A stretch of DNA of 51,608 nucleotides from a virus. The position numbers and the translations under genes are program-made. Under the pieces are notes generated by a model. It was given only the letters and a program-made list of their open reading frames with translations, made no database searches and was not told where the DNA came from. The stretch lies in the IMG/VR virus record IMGVR_UViG_3300045973_000968, positions 1 to 51,608 of that record; one strand, 5' to 3'. This document shows positions 1 to 6,435 of the stretch, piece by piece. Within the stretch, counting starts at the first letter, position 1. Each line of letters starts with the position of its first letter.

Positions 1-73
1 AGCGACTAGAGGTAATCGAAACCTCATCCGAACATTGGAAGTGTCCTATAATTAACCATTATACGATAGTCGC
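1..73 (-). tRNA. tRNA-Gly (anticodon TCC)
   Basis: The minus strand folds as a cloverleaf. The acceptor stem GCGACTA/TAGTCGC is perfect, the anticodon stem GGACA/TGTTC encloses the loop CTTCCAA, and the T stem GAGGT/ACCTC encloses TTCGATT. The anticodon TCC reads GGA glycine codons, which suit an AT-rich genome. No CCA end is encoded, so the host must add it. The gene touches the left edge but appears complete. Confidence 0.88.
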
Positions 74-88
74 ATTTATTTGATAATG

Positions 89-160
89 AGAGATATGGGA
101 ATTTCAAAATCCCGACCCCGACCTTGTCAAGGTCGTGCTCTGTCTCTGAGCTAATATCGC
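89..160 (-). tRNA. tRNA-Val (anticodon GAC)
   Basis: The D arm TAGCTCAG...AGAGCA is canonical. The anticodon stem CGACC/GGTCG holds the loop TTGACAA, giving anticodon GAC (Val). The acceptor GCGATAT/ATATCTC has one C-T mismatch. The T loop is TTTGAAA instead of TTCGAAT, so this is a somewhat degenerate but recognisable tRNA. Confidence 0.75.
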
Positions 161-172
161 ATTAATTTACTG

Positions 173-246
173 AGCAAAAAGGTGAGAATCGAACTCACGA
201 CCTCTTCATTACCAATGAAGTGTTCTGCCAACTGAACTACAATTGC
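173..246 (-). tRNA. tRNA-Thr-like (anticodon GGT), poor acceptor stem
   Basis: The D arm AGTTCAGTTGGCAGAAC, the anticodon arm CTTCA-TTGGTAA-TGAAG and the T arm GTGAG-TTCGATT-CTCAC are clear, giving anticodon GGT (Thr). The acceptor is weak: GCAATTG faces CTTTTTGC with several T-T oppositions and one extra base. It may be decayed, or need editing or an unusual fold. Confidence 0.65.
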
Positions 247-312
247 ATTTCGATTTTTCTTTCTCAACTATAAAAGTTTCAAGGAAATATAAAATCGTAA
301 AACCCTACATCG

Positions 313-387
313 TGGAGCCGATGGGAATTGAACCCACCACACGGACATTGCAAATGTCTGTCGCCAGCCAATGGAACATGCGGTCCC
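313..387 (-). tRNA. tRNA-Ala-like (anticodon TGC), divergent copy
   Basis: The acceptor GGGACCG/CGGCTCC has one A-C mismatch. The anticodon loop TTTGCAA gives TGC (Ala). The T arm is GTGGG-TTCAATT-CCCAT. The D arm is unusual, with TGTT/GACA around a long loop. The same anticodon occurs in the canonical copy next to it, so this one may be redundant or have changed identity. Confidence 0.68.
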
Positions 388-400
388 TTATTATGTTATG

Positions 401-474
401 TGGAGCTGAAGGGGATCGAACCCTCTACCTATTGGTTGCAAACCAATCGCTCTAGCCAACTGAGCTACAGCCCC
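401..474 (-). tRNA. tRNA-Ala (anticodon TGC)
   Basis: This is a canonical bacterial-type alanine tRNA: acceptor GGGGCTG/CAGCTCC, D arm GTAGCTCAGTTGGCTAGAGC, anticodon arm ATTGG-TTTGCAA-CCAAT, T arm GAGGG-TTCGATC-CCCTT, discriminator A. The G3-T70 pair that marks alanine tRNAs is present. CCA is not encoded. Confidence 0.93.
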
Positions 475-513
475 AAATTTCCCAACATGTCAAATAACTT
501 TTCAATCTTAATG

Positions 514-594
514 TGATCTAGAAGGGAATCGAACCCTCATTTTTCATTCCAATTATGCACATAGAGTTTAGAAGACTCCGCCATTACTAGACCA
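514..594 (-). tRNA. tRNA-Arg-like (anticodon TCT), atypical fold
   Basis: The acceptor TGGTCTA/TAGATCA pairs over 7 bp. The anticodon arm GGAGT-CTTCTAA-ACTCT gives TCT (Arg, AGA codons). The T arm is GAGGG-TTCGATT-CCCTT. Only about 8 nt lie between the acceptor and the anticodon stem, too few for a normal D arm. About 24 nt fill the variable region. It could be a D-armless or rearranged tRNA, or a decayed one. Confidence 0.62.
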
Positions 595-598
595 TATT

Positions 599-775
599 TT
601 AACTTTCTTCCCAAAAAATAACACCTTTTGTTAATAGATCAACTTCTTCAACTTCAAATCCATTCCAAGCGCCTTTTTCTTTTGCGATAAATTTAGCACT
701 TTCAATATCATCTGAATTTATAAGCATTACACTTAATCCATAATTTGTTCTATAAGTCACAATAAATGTTTTCAC
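599..775 (-). CDS. Small hypothetical protein between tRNA genes
   Basis: A 58-residue frame starting at a GTG lies between the Arg and Pro tRNA genes. A longer reading is possible but would run back through two tRNA genes, so I chose the first start clear of them; an internal ATG would give a shorter product. The product reads KTFIVTYRTNYGLSVMLINS followed by a charged helix with Ala and Lys and a hydrophobic end, like small phage proteins in which a beta hairpin precedes a helix. No function is recognised. The gene has neither a Shine-Dalgarno sequence nor an obvious promoter of its own. Confidence 0.45.
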   Translation of the reverse strand: MKTFIVTYRTNYGLSVMLINSDDIESAKFIAKEKGAWNGFEVEEVDLLTKGVIFWEES

Positions 776-797
776 TCTTTTTACTTTTTTTAGTTTG

Positions 798-872
798 TCG
801 AAATGGTGAGACTCGAACTCACAATTAACCCCGGTTCCAAGCCGGGTAACCACACCAATGGATCGCATCTCG
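798..872 (-). tRNA. tRNA-Pro (anticodon TGG), copy 1
   Basis: Acceptor CGAGATG/CATTTCG, D stem GATC/GGTT, anticodon arm CCCGG-CTTGGAA-CCGGG (TGG, Pro) and T arm GTGAG-TTCGAGT-CTCAC. It is nearly the same as the next tRNA to the right, including flanking sequence, so the two arose by tandem duplication. Confidence 0.88.
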
Positions 873-919
873 ATAATTTGAATTTCTATGCCTTTTCTAT
901 GAAATTCTAACAGTCTATG

Positions 920-994
920 TCGAAATGGTGGGAATCGAACCCACAATAACCCCGGTTCCAAGCCGGGTAACCTCTCGCATTGGATCGCATCTCG
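920..994 (-). tRNA. tRNA-Pro (anticodon TGG), copy 2
   Basis: It has the same acceptor CGAGATG/CATTTCG and anticodon arm as copy 1. The T arm is GTGGG-TTCGATT-CCCAC and the D-loop sequence differs. The flanks share the string ATGAAATTCTAACAGTCT with copy 1, marking the duplication unit. Confidence 0.88.
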
Positions 995-1055
995 TTATTT
1001 TTGAATTTCTATGCAAATTCTTTTACATCCTATGAAATTCTAACAGTCTCTTTCG

Positions 1056-1144
1056 TCTAGGTAGCAGGATTCGAACCTGCGATGCGTTATTTATTAGCTC
1101 CTGCTCCCAAAGCAGGCGGGGTGACCTGGCTCCCCAATACCTAG
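1056..1144 (-). tRNA. tRNA-Pro-like (anticodon TGG) with long variable arm
   Basis: Acceptor CTAGGTA/TACCTAG is perfect. The D stem is GGGG/CCCC. The anticodon arm CCTGC-TTTGGGA-GCAGG gives TGG (Pro). The T arm is GCAGG-TTCGAAT-CCTGC. The variable region has 19 nt (AGCTAATAAATAACGCATC), a length normally seen in Leu, Ser and Tyr tRNAs. It is unrelated to the two neighbouring Pro tRNAs. Confidence 0.8.
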
Positions 1145-1175
1145 TTATGTTAAACTCAAAATGTCAATAAACAAA

Positions 1176-1205
1176 AAACCCGAAAGTTTTTTTACTTTCG
1201 GGTTT
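1176..1205. terminator. Bidirectional terminator-like hairpin
   Basis: A 12-bp perfect stem (AAACCCGAAAGT/ACTTTCGGGTTT) has a six-T loop and T-rich flanks on both sides. It sits between the small peptide gene and the tRNA cluster on the minus strand, so it either ends the peptide transcript or attenuates read-through into the tRNAs. Confidence 0.85.
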
Positions 1206-1236
1206 CTTTTACTTAATATGATTGATACTTATATCA

Positions 1237-1344
1237 TCAAGTTAGGTACAATACACCCGAACGTAATCCGACTGGTCTGCCTCCTGTTACCGGGGCGGTT
1301 GTAGTCGCTGTTGCTGTCGTTGTATTTGTCCTAAGATTTTTCAT
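1237..1344 (-). CDS. 35-residue Thr-rich, GC-rich peptide
   Basis: ATG at 1344 opens a 35-codon frame. The product begins MKNLRTN, has a Thr/Ala run (TTTATATTTAP), then GGRPVGLRSG and a hydrophobic end VLYLT. GC content is far above its surroundings (codons such as GCC, CCG, GGC), which suggests selection on the peptide or recent acquisition. A TATCTTTG promoter box lies about 50 nt upstream and a strong hairpin lies downstream, so it forms its own transcription unit. The function is unknown; it could be a leader peptide, a small toxin-like or membrane-active peptide, or a secreted peptide. Confidence 0.6.
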   Translation of the reverse strand: MKNLRTNTTTATATTTAPVTGGRPVGLRSGVLYLT

Positions 1345-1394
1345 AATTCTATATATTAAATGTTTTTGTTTCTGTTTCAATTTTTAATCTTCTA

Positions 1395-1402
1395 CAAAGA
1401 TA
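1395..1402 (-). promoter_or_regulatory. Bacteroidota-type -7 box TATCTTTG
   Basis: On the minus strand TATCTTTG matches the Bacteroidota housekeeping -7 consensus TANNTTTG, about 50 nt before the start of the 35-residue peptide. No perfect -33 TTTG is seen at the right distance. The stretch 1403-1578 holds only poly-A/T-rich sequence and no gene that I can support. Confidence 0.55.
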
Positions 1403-1578
1403 CGGAATATCTTTTAAATAAAAAACTAAAAATGTATTTTTTTTTATTTTTTTTCTTGTTATTATATATTACAGAAAAAATGTCGTTTTTTTCTACTTTT
1501 GATTTTTATAGTTAAAATATATATAAAAGTTTTTAATCTACCAAATATTTTTTTAATTATTTTCAAAATTATCAATTT

Positions 1579-1827
1579 TTAAATAACATTAAAATGTTTT
1601 TCAAATGATAATTTTGAAATACTAACTAATGGTATATCTTCAAGTAACAATAGATATTCATTTTTATTATTATCTGGATTTCGCCATATTGAATAATCTA
1701 ACACTTCATCTATTGTTAATGTCATACCTTCAAGTTTACCATTTTTTACGCATATACATTTACCAGTTTTATTATTTATAGCATTCTGTAATGCTACTTG
1801 AGTATTATATGAATTTAAAGTTCTCAT
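1579..1827 (-). CDS. Hypothetical protein, 82 aa
   Basis: Not recognised. The product has a KTGKCICVKNGKLEGMTLT stretch followed by a helical or strand part rich in Leu and ending in FEKHFNVI, which suggests a small alpha/beta fold. Its ATG overlaps the stop of the upstream 60-residue gene by one base (TAATG), so it is likely translated by coupling as the last gene of a minus-strand operon that begins near 2606. Confidence 0.7.
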   Translation of the reverse strand: MRTLNSYNTQVALQNAINNKTGKCICVKNGKLEGMTLTIDEVLDYSIWRNPDNNKNEYLLLLEDIPLVSISKLSFEKHFNVI

Positions 1828-2009
1828 TAATTTTCATTTACTTCGTTATTTAAATTTCTTTTTTCTTCAAGTCTAGCTCTTCTGTGTGCAAATTTTGTAT
1901 CACGGCTATGAGCTTTTTGAGAGGTATTAGTATTATAAGTTTCTGCTGAAAACTTATCGTGTCCAGGACAGCATCCCCAATCTTTTCTTCTTATACCAAG
2001 TGCTTTCAT
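1827..2009 (-). CDS. Small basic protein with WGCCPGHDKF motif
   Basis: A 60-residue basic protein starts MKALGIRRKDWGCCPGHDKF and continues with many Ser, Thr and Arg residues and a charged Arg/Glu helix. From memory, the RRKDWGCCPGHDKF signature recurs in small conserved phage proteins of unknown role; I could not check this here. The paired Cys and nearby His could bind metal and the basic tail could bind nucleic acid (inference). It lies in a tight operon between two small genes. Confidence 0.75.
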   Translation of the reverse strand: MKALGIRRKDWGCCPGHDKFSAETYNTNTSQKAHSRDTKFAHRRARLEEKRNLNNEVNEN

Positions 2010-2014
2010 ATTTT

Positions 2015-2338
2015 TTATTTATTAAAATTATCTTTCACATCTTCATAATGTGGGTAGCCTGTATGGTCTCTTAACTTCAAATGAGAAATATCTTCAAATT
2101 CTTTAACAAACCAAATTGTTTTTGCTTTTGATGTAGAAAAACTCCCACCACAAAAAAAATATTTATCATTTATAGTTAAAAGATATTGTGTTGTTTCTAA
2201 ATAACCATAGCCATTATTATTTTCTATAAATTTTATGTCAGATATTTCACCTAATGATTTGCAATATAGTTTTGCTTTATTAAGTGTAGAAAATTCAATT
2301 TGAGAATTATTAATTTCATTCACCTTTTTAATCTTCAT
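2015..2338 (-). CDS. Leader-tagged hypothetical protein, 107 aa
   Basis: The first ten residues, MKIKKVNEIN, are identical to those of the gene at 4366-4782, although seven of ten codons differ synonymously and the rest of the proteins are unrelated. The segment fits a T4-type capsid-targeting leader with cleavage after Val-Asn-Glu (residue 8). The mature part has an aromatic strand region (YGYLETTQYLLTINDKYFFC) and an acidic C-terminal tail. The function is unknown. If the leader works, the protein would be packaged in the head. Confidence 0.75.
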   Translation of the reverse strand: MKIKKVNEINNSQIEFSTLNKAKLYCKSLGEISDIKFIENNNGYGYLETTQYLLTINDKYFFCGGSFSTSKAKTIWFVKEFEDISHLKLRDHTGYPHYEDVKDNFNK

Positions 2339-2339
2339 T

Positions 2340-2606
2340 TTATCTATTTATTTTTGCAACTAATTCTCCTTTATGATATAATTTTCTTGAATATTTGTTT
2401 GAAATTAAAATAAGACCATTATAATTATAATTATATCCTTTTGTAAAATTAAAATCAAACATATCAATAATATCAATTCCATTCTCAATTGGTGGACAGG
2501 CTATTATTTTTATTATTTTACCATCAGACTTAGACTCAAATGATATAAGTCTAATTATAAGTTTGTTGGTATTTTTTTTATCAAATTCAAAACTATATTT
2601 TTCCAT
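2340..2606 (-). CDS. Hypothetical protein, 88 aa
   Basis: Not recognised. It is a mostly beta-strand, Asn/Ile/Lys-rich protein that begins MEKYSFEFDKKNTNK, ends in GELVAKINR and has a central ACPPIENGIDIIDMF. It is the first gene after a full consensus promoter at 2625-2656 and heads a minus-strand operon with the genes at 2015, 1827 and 1579. It lacks the leader motif of its neighbour. Confidence 0.65.
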   Translation of the reverse strand: MEKYSFEFDKKNTNKLIIRLISFESKSDGKIIKIIACPPIENGIDIIDMFDFNFTKGYNYNYNGLILISNKYSRKLYHKGELVAKINR

Positions 2607-2624
2607 CTCATTTTATTTAGGTCA

Positions 2625-2656
2625 CAAAGATATGTATAATATTTTTAATACCCAAA
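2625..2656 (-). promoter_or_regulatory. Consensus Bacteroidota promoter (TTTG-N20-TATCTTTG)
   Basis: Reading the minus strand, TTTG at 2656-2653 is followed after 20 nt by TATCTTTG (2632-2625), about 19 nt before the ATG at 2606. This matches the host-type -33/-7 promoter, so the 1.6-2.6 kb operon can be transcribed by unmodified host polymerase. Confidence 0.75.
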
Positions 2657-2661
2657 CAAAT

Positions 2662-3321
2662 TTACATTAAATTAAATCCTGCGTCTTTTAATTTCTTTTT
2701 AATTTCAAGTAATGATAAATAGCTTGTAATTCCAACAAATCCATTATCATCCATTTGAATTTCACCAAGGTCAAGTTCTTCTAATTCAGGAAGTTCACAT
2801 AGTACATCTTGATCAGACATTATGCCATTTTCAAATACAGTTATTCCGATATTAATACCATCCTCTACAAACATATCTCTTTTCCAGTCTTTTGATGTAC
2901 GAGTAAATCTTTCGACTCTCAATACATATTTAGGAATGTTTGAAGGTTCTTTATATTCTGGTATAACAATTGTTTGATCAACTGGAGTCACCAAAGTTGC
3001 ATAACCTAAAAGGCTAATACCATATTTTAATTTTTGTTCTGGATGTTTTATTAGCCAATCGCAATTATTTGAGTTTACTACTGTCATTATTAAAAGACCT
3101 GAATATCCATCATTTTTTATTTTAATGATTTTAAGTTCTGCATCTTTCATATTACCAAAAGCTTCTACTTTAATTGTATCACCAACTAATAAACCACAAT
3201 CATCTTCGAATTCTTTTTCGTATAATTTATCTGGCATATTATATTTATTTGAAAAAACATATAAACATTCTGTAAACATGTCTCTACCAGTAAATCTTGT
3301 AAATTTTCTTGTATTTATCAT
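2662..3321 (-). CDS. Hypothetical protein, 219 aa
   Basis: Not recognised. An N-terminal MINTRKFTRFTGRDMFTECL is followed by a strand-rich region typical of a small beta-barrel (GDTIKVEAFGNMKDAEL, GYSGLLIMTVV), then Pro-rich linkers and an acidic ELPELEELDLGEI stretch. It ends with a helix, LEIKKKLKDAGFNLM. There is no signal peptide or membrane segment. The Met lies 2 nt after the stop of the secreted-protein gene at 3324, so the two are probably cotranscribed. Confidence 0.7.
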   Translation of the reverse strand: MINTRKFTRFTGRDMFTECLYVFSNKYNMPDKLYEKEFEDDCGLLVGDTIKVEAFGNMKDAELKIIKIKNDGYSGLLIMTVVNSNNCDWLIKHPEQKLKYGISLLGYATLVTPVDQTIVIPEYKEPSNIPKYVLRVERFTRTSKDWKRDMFVEDGINIGITVFENGIMSDQDVLCELPELEELDLGEIQMDDNGFVGITSYLSLLEIKKKLKDAGFNLM

Positions 3322-3323
3322 TT

Positions 3324-3737
3324 TTATTTGACTAAAAGGTTTGTTATTATTATACTATCGCAAGCTAAATTTATTAATTTAGTTGTATATTGTCCAGAGG
3401 TTGTCCAAGATTTATAAATTTCGCCTTGACTAATAGTGACATTTTCAGTTATAATTAATCCTGAATACACTATAATTGTTGCAGATCCTGTCATATTTGA
3501 TTTTGCTAAAGTTAAAGTGTCAGTAGCGATAACAGTATAATTTCCTGCTTTGAGTTGATTTCCAAAAGAGATTGGAAGTCCTGTACCAACAACAGGTTTT
3601 CCGAGATTTACGCCATTAAGTTGTAATTGATATTTTACACCTAGTTGAGATCCACTTAATCCAACTGGCAATCCAACTGGTTGAGATTTTACTAATATTG
3701 ATATTAATAAAAACGCAATTAAAAATAAGTTTTTCAT
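3324..3737 (-). CDS. Secreted flavobacterial-type Ig/SprB-like repeat protein
   Basis: A 137-residue protein with a clear N-terminal signal peptide (MKNLFLIAFLLISILVKS, then QPVG). The mature part holds one repeat of the pattern QLQLNGVNLGKPVVGTG...ISFGNQLKAGNYTVIATDT...MTGSATI. This pattern is familiar from large adhesin-like surface proteins of Flavobacteriia. No C-terminal sorting domain is visible. The product should be exported to the periplasm or cell surface of the infected host, or decorate the virion. It is probably host-derived; family membership is inference from the repeat pattern. Confidence 0.72.
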   Translation of the reverse strand: MKNLFLIAFLLISILVKSQPVGLPVGLSGSQLGVKYQLQLNGVNLGKPVVGTGLPISFGNQLKAGNYTVIATDTLTLAKSNMTGSATIIVYSGLIITENVTISQGEIYKSWTTSGQYTTKLINLACDSIIITNLLVK

Positions 3738-3755
3738 TACTTAAGAATTTAAAGA

Positions 3756-4379
3756 TTAATATGTTTTCTTTCCGTCTGTATAATCTAATGGTTGATATTT
3801 TGATAATTCGCCATAATGATCTTCACAGACATTTGATTGAAAAGGCCAATTTTTTGCTGGTCTTCTATATTCTGGATATAATTCTCTTTCAAGTCTATAC
3901 CCGCCTCTTCCATTAAGACCTTTCCAAGTTTCCCAAACAACAGCTATGCTTTCATCTGGTTCAGCAACTTTATCAAAAGGTACACTAGTAACATATTCTG
4001 GTCCAAAAAATTTAGTTTTTATTTTAACTTGCTTTGGACCTATTGATTCAATAGTACCGACCTGCAAATCATAACCAACTAAAATATAAGTTTTATCACC
4101 TTTTTTAAGATTTGGTGGTGTTGTTTTTATTGTTGGAGATTTTTCTTCTAGAAATTCCATTTGAGCAGAATCGTCAAATACAATTTTCTTGCAAGATGAT
4201 TTTAGATATGAAAAGTTTATGCGTTCTCTTTCAGGATTTGGAGGATAACTATCAACTTGAGTACATTTTCTAATATGACCGTCGTCATTAAATATAAAGT
4301 AGTCACCTTTTTTTATGACATCATCAACTATTCTGAAAGGTTTTTCGTTGAATTTTGCCCAATTTTTAATTTTTCTCAT
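3756..4379 (-). CDS. Leader-tagged hypothetical protein, 207 aa
   Basis: The N terminus MRKIKNWAKFNEKPFRI carries the leader pattern with possible cleavage after Phe-Asn-Glu (residue 12). Next come two SH3/KOW-like strand modules (KKGDYFIFNDDGHIRKC; KKGDKTYILVGYDLQVGTI), followed by a Gly/Arg/Pro-rich tail with several Tyr and Trp residues. Such small barrels often bind proteins or RNA. The start overlaps the previous gene by 14 nt. The function is unknown. If packaged, it would be an internal head protein. Confidence 0.72.
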   Translation of the reverse strand: MRKIKNWAKFNEKPFRIVDDVIKKGDYFIFNDDGHIRKCTQVDSYPPNPERERINFSYLKSSCKKIVFDDSAQMEFLEEKSPTIKTTPPNLKKGDKTYILVGYDLQVGTIESIGPKQVKIKTKFFGPEYVTSVPFDKVAEPDESIAVVWETWKGLNGRGGYRLERELYPEYRRPAKNWPFQSNVCEDHYGELSKYQPLDYTDGKKTY

Positions 4380-4782
4380 TATTTACTATTTTATGTAATT
4401 CTTCTAAAAATTCAATAATTTCTTTTTCATTTTTACCAATTCTAACATCATCGTGAGTCATATCACAAACTTCTATTGACGTGCCTTTACCTTTTGCTGT
4501 AAAAACATTAAATATCAAAAATTTATATTTTAAGACCCACAATTTAGTTAAAAATTCTAATCTTAATCCTTTGTTATATGGACCAAACAATTCAGTCAAT
4601 TCAGAAATTAAATTTTTTAATAAACCTATATGACCTTCTCTATAAGACTTCATAGAATCTTTAATAAACCAATCTGAAATATCTCTATTATTCTGCACAG
4701 GCACAGAATCTAAAATTTTTTTACTATCAACTTTAGTTATTTCGGTTGAATAGTTTATTTCGTTTACTTTTTTTATTTTCAT
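4366..4782 (-). CDS. Leader-tagged hypothetical protein, 138 aa
   Basis: It begins MKIKKVNEINYSTE, sharing its first ten residues with the gene at 2015-2338 while the bodies do not match. The body is helical: a long helix (SYREGHIGLLKNLISELTEL), then a strand-helix part with KYKFLIFNVFTAKGKG and a C-terminal helix EIIEFLEELHKIVNN. Cleavage after VNE would leave INYSTEI. No function is recognised. It lies in a run of overlapping minus-strand genes. Confidence 0.74.
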   Translation of the reverse strand: MKIKKVNEINYSTEITKVDSKKILDSVPVQNNRDISDWFIKDSMKSYREGHIGLLKNLISELTELFGPYNKGLRLEFLTKLWVLKYKFLIFNVFTAKGKGTSIEVCDMTHDDVRIGKNEKEIIEFLEELHKIVNNEKN

Positions 4783-4786
4783 AATT

Positions 4787-5422
4787 TTAGTATGTATATT
4801 CTTCTAATATTTCGTATCTTTTACCTAACACCATTAGTGCAATTTCTACTTCTTTAAGGCAAGCAGTGATACCGCCACCTGTTAGAACTATATTACGGAA
4901 TCTTTTTAAGAAATCCATTAATTCAGGAATATTTATCATATCACCAGCTTCTTCTAACAAATCTCTAACATCATCTGCTGTATGATCAGTTTCTTCCATA
5001 TAATCGTCCCACATATCAGTGTCAATATCTCTACTATCTGTTATATCATGTTCAATCATATATTTAACTAAATCAACAATAGCTTGTTCATCAATACCTG
5101 CATCCATACAAGTTCTAAAAAAAGCATATCCTTTATCATAAAAAATTGCACTCTCAATAACACTTTCTTTTATGCCACATCCAATTAACCAATCTTTATA
5201 TTCATCCTCTGATATATCAATAGTACCAGAATATTCACCATTATATAAGAAGATTATATTATTTAATTCTGAATTTTTATTAATAAATTTTACCCATTTA
5301 TTTAAAAAATGTCCAAATCCATCTTCATATTCTGGTTGGATATCTACATTAATAATATTTTTATCTTCAACTTTACTTTCTGTTATTAAATATCCTCTAT
5401 GATAGGATCTTACATGCTTCAT
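4787..5422 (-). CDS. Leader-tagged acidic hypothetical protein, 211 aa
   Basis: It starts MKHVRSYHRGYLITESKVED; Ile-Thr-Glu at residues 13-15 matches the T4-type prohead cleavage rule (Ile/Leu-x-Glu). The rest is acidic and helical, with Asp/Glu-rich stretches such as SRDIDTDMWDDYMEETDHT. A Gly-rich turn (VLTGGGITACL) precedes the last helix. There is no membrane segment. The function is unknown. Confidence 0.72.
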   Translation of the reverse strand: MKHVRSYHRGYLITESKVEDKNIINVDIQPEYEDGFGHFLNKWVKFINKNSELNNIIFLYNGEYSGTIDISEDEYKDWLIGCGIKESVIESAIFYDKGYAFFRTCMDAGIDEQAIVDLVKYMIEHDITDSRDIDTDMWDDYMEETDHTADDVRDLLEEAGDMINIPELMDFLKRFRNIVLTGGGITACLKEVEIALMVLGKRYEILEEYTY

Positions 5423-5432
5423 TTAAGTTAAA

Positions 5433-5954
5433 TTATTTTTTATAGCAAATGTAAATAAACTTTTTCAAAGCTTCGATTAAGTTTAAAACAGTTGTTCCTT
5501 TTTTTGCTTCAATAGCCATTCCTGTTTGATCATAATTAACATGCAAATCAACGCCTTCAATAGTGATAAAATAAGAAGCACAAGATTCTTTTATTTCAGG
5601 TTCTTCATCATTTTCGCTAGGAAAGCCTTCACCAAATTCATCATGATAAATTGGCTCACCATATAACTCTTTTAATTTATCAATTACAAAATCTTGATGT
5701 GTTAATAGTGAAATTGCTAAAGAATTATATTCCATATTATCCACGTTATGTTTTGAATCTAAATATTCGTAAAAAAAGTTTAATTCTTTTGGTAAAATAA
5801 TATTTTTATATGCATATCTACCTAATATTTCATAAAAATCCATTTTTTCATGTGTGAAATTTTGTATATGTCTATAAACAACTTCATCGTTTACATACTT
5901 ATCAAGTTCATTTTTCATATCTGAATTAAGCTCGTTTACTTTTTGCATTTTCAT
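5433..5954 (-). CDS. Leader-tagged hypothetical protein, 173 aa
   Basis: MKMQKVNELNSD resembles the MKIKKVNEIN leaders of two nearby genes, with VNE at residues 6-8. The body is helical at first (FLYEYLDSKHNVDNMEYNSL-like pattern) and ends with a strand-helix unit, YFITIEGVDLHVNYDQTGMA then an Ala/Lys helix. It overlaps the upstream membrane-protein gene by 29 nt, so translation is probably coupled. No family is recognised. Confidence 0.72.
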   Translation of the reverse strand: MKMQKVNELNSDMKNELDKYVNDEVVYRHIQNFTHEKMDFYEILGRYAYKNIILPKELNFFYEYLDSKHNVDNMEYNSLAISLLTHQDFVIDKLKELYGEPIYHDEFGEGFPSENDEEPEIKESCASYFITIEGVDLHVNYDQTGMAIEAKKGTTVLNLIEALKKFIYICYKK

Positions 5955-6435
5955 TTCTTGTTTGTTTCTTTTTTAGTTCGACAACTTCTTTCATCAATTT
6001 TTCAAGCATATCTTGCATAACTTTCATTGTAGCGTTTATTTCTTTAATGTCTTCATCATCTTCTTCATCATCTTCAGTTTCCTCTTCGTCATTGATTTCT
6101 TCCACATCTTCTTGAATTTCTTCTACGTCACCTTGAATTTCTTCAACGTTTTCTTGAATGTCTTCAACGTTTTCTTGAATATCTTCAACGTTTTCTTGAA
6201 TAGATTGTAATTTCTTTGATTGAAAATTTACACTCATTTGAATAAGAATCGACAAATATATTGCTTCTAATGATACTACAGTTGTTAAAAATAAAAAATC
6301 AGTGAATAGCCAAGCTAACACAAACAATACAGTGTGTACTATGAGTGATGCAATCGAACCCATCGAATTTATTATTTGTATTGCCATTCTTTCGGCAAAA
6401 TCTTTTATTTTTTCGGTTATTTTGCTTATCATCAT
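5926..6435 (-). CDS. Two-TM protein with heptad-repeat coiled coil
   Basis: Two hydrophobic segments near residues 25-65 (SIASLIVHTVLFVLAWLF; FLFLTTVVSLEAIYLSILIQ) are followed by tandem 7-residue repeats (QENVEDI, QGDVEEI, QEDVEEI), an Asp/Glu-rich run and a second coiled coil ending in Lys/Arg. The layout weakly recalls DUF1003-type small membrane proteins, which is inference. The protein should sit in the inner membrane and oligomerise in the cytoplasm. The repeats are 21-bp DNA units and so may change in number. It is driven by the consensus promoter at 6526-6557. Confidence 0.72.
   Translation of the reverse strand: MMISKITEKIKDFAERMAIQIINSMGSIASLIVHTVLFVLAWLFTDFLFLTTVVSLEAIYLSILIQMSVNFQSKKLQSIQENVEDIQENVEDIQENVEEIQGDVEEIQEDVEEINDEEETEDDEEDDEDIKEINATMKVMQDMLEKLMKEVVELKKKQTRNENAKSKRA
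6116..6205. repeat. 21-bp tandem repeats coding for heptads
   Basis: About four imperfect 21-bp units (type TCTTCAACGTTTTCTTGAAT) encode seven-residue coiled-coil heptads in the gene at 5926-6435. The units stay in frame, so expansion or contraction would only change the coil length. Confidence 0.8.

Noticed and set aside
243-516. Two short plus-strand frames across the tRNA cluster
   Set aside because: They lie entirely over minus-strand tRNA genes and have tRNA-complement composition.
599-961. 120-codon reading of the small minus-strand gene
   Set aside because: The first 60 codons are the complement of two tRNA-Pro genes and their spacer; only the last 58 codons look coding.
6100-6210. 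Regular repeats considered as CRISPR
   Set aside because: Units are 21 bp, in frame, without spacers, and encode coiled-coil heptads.
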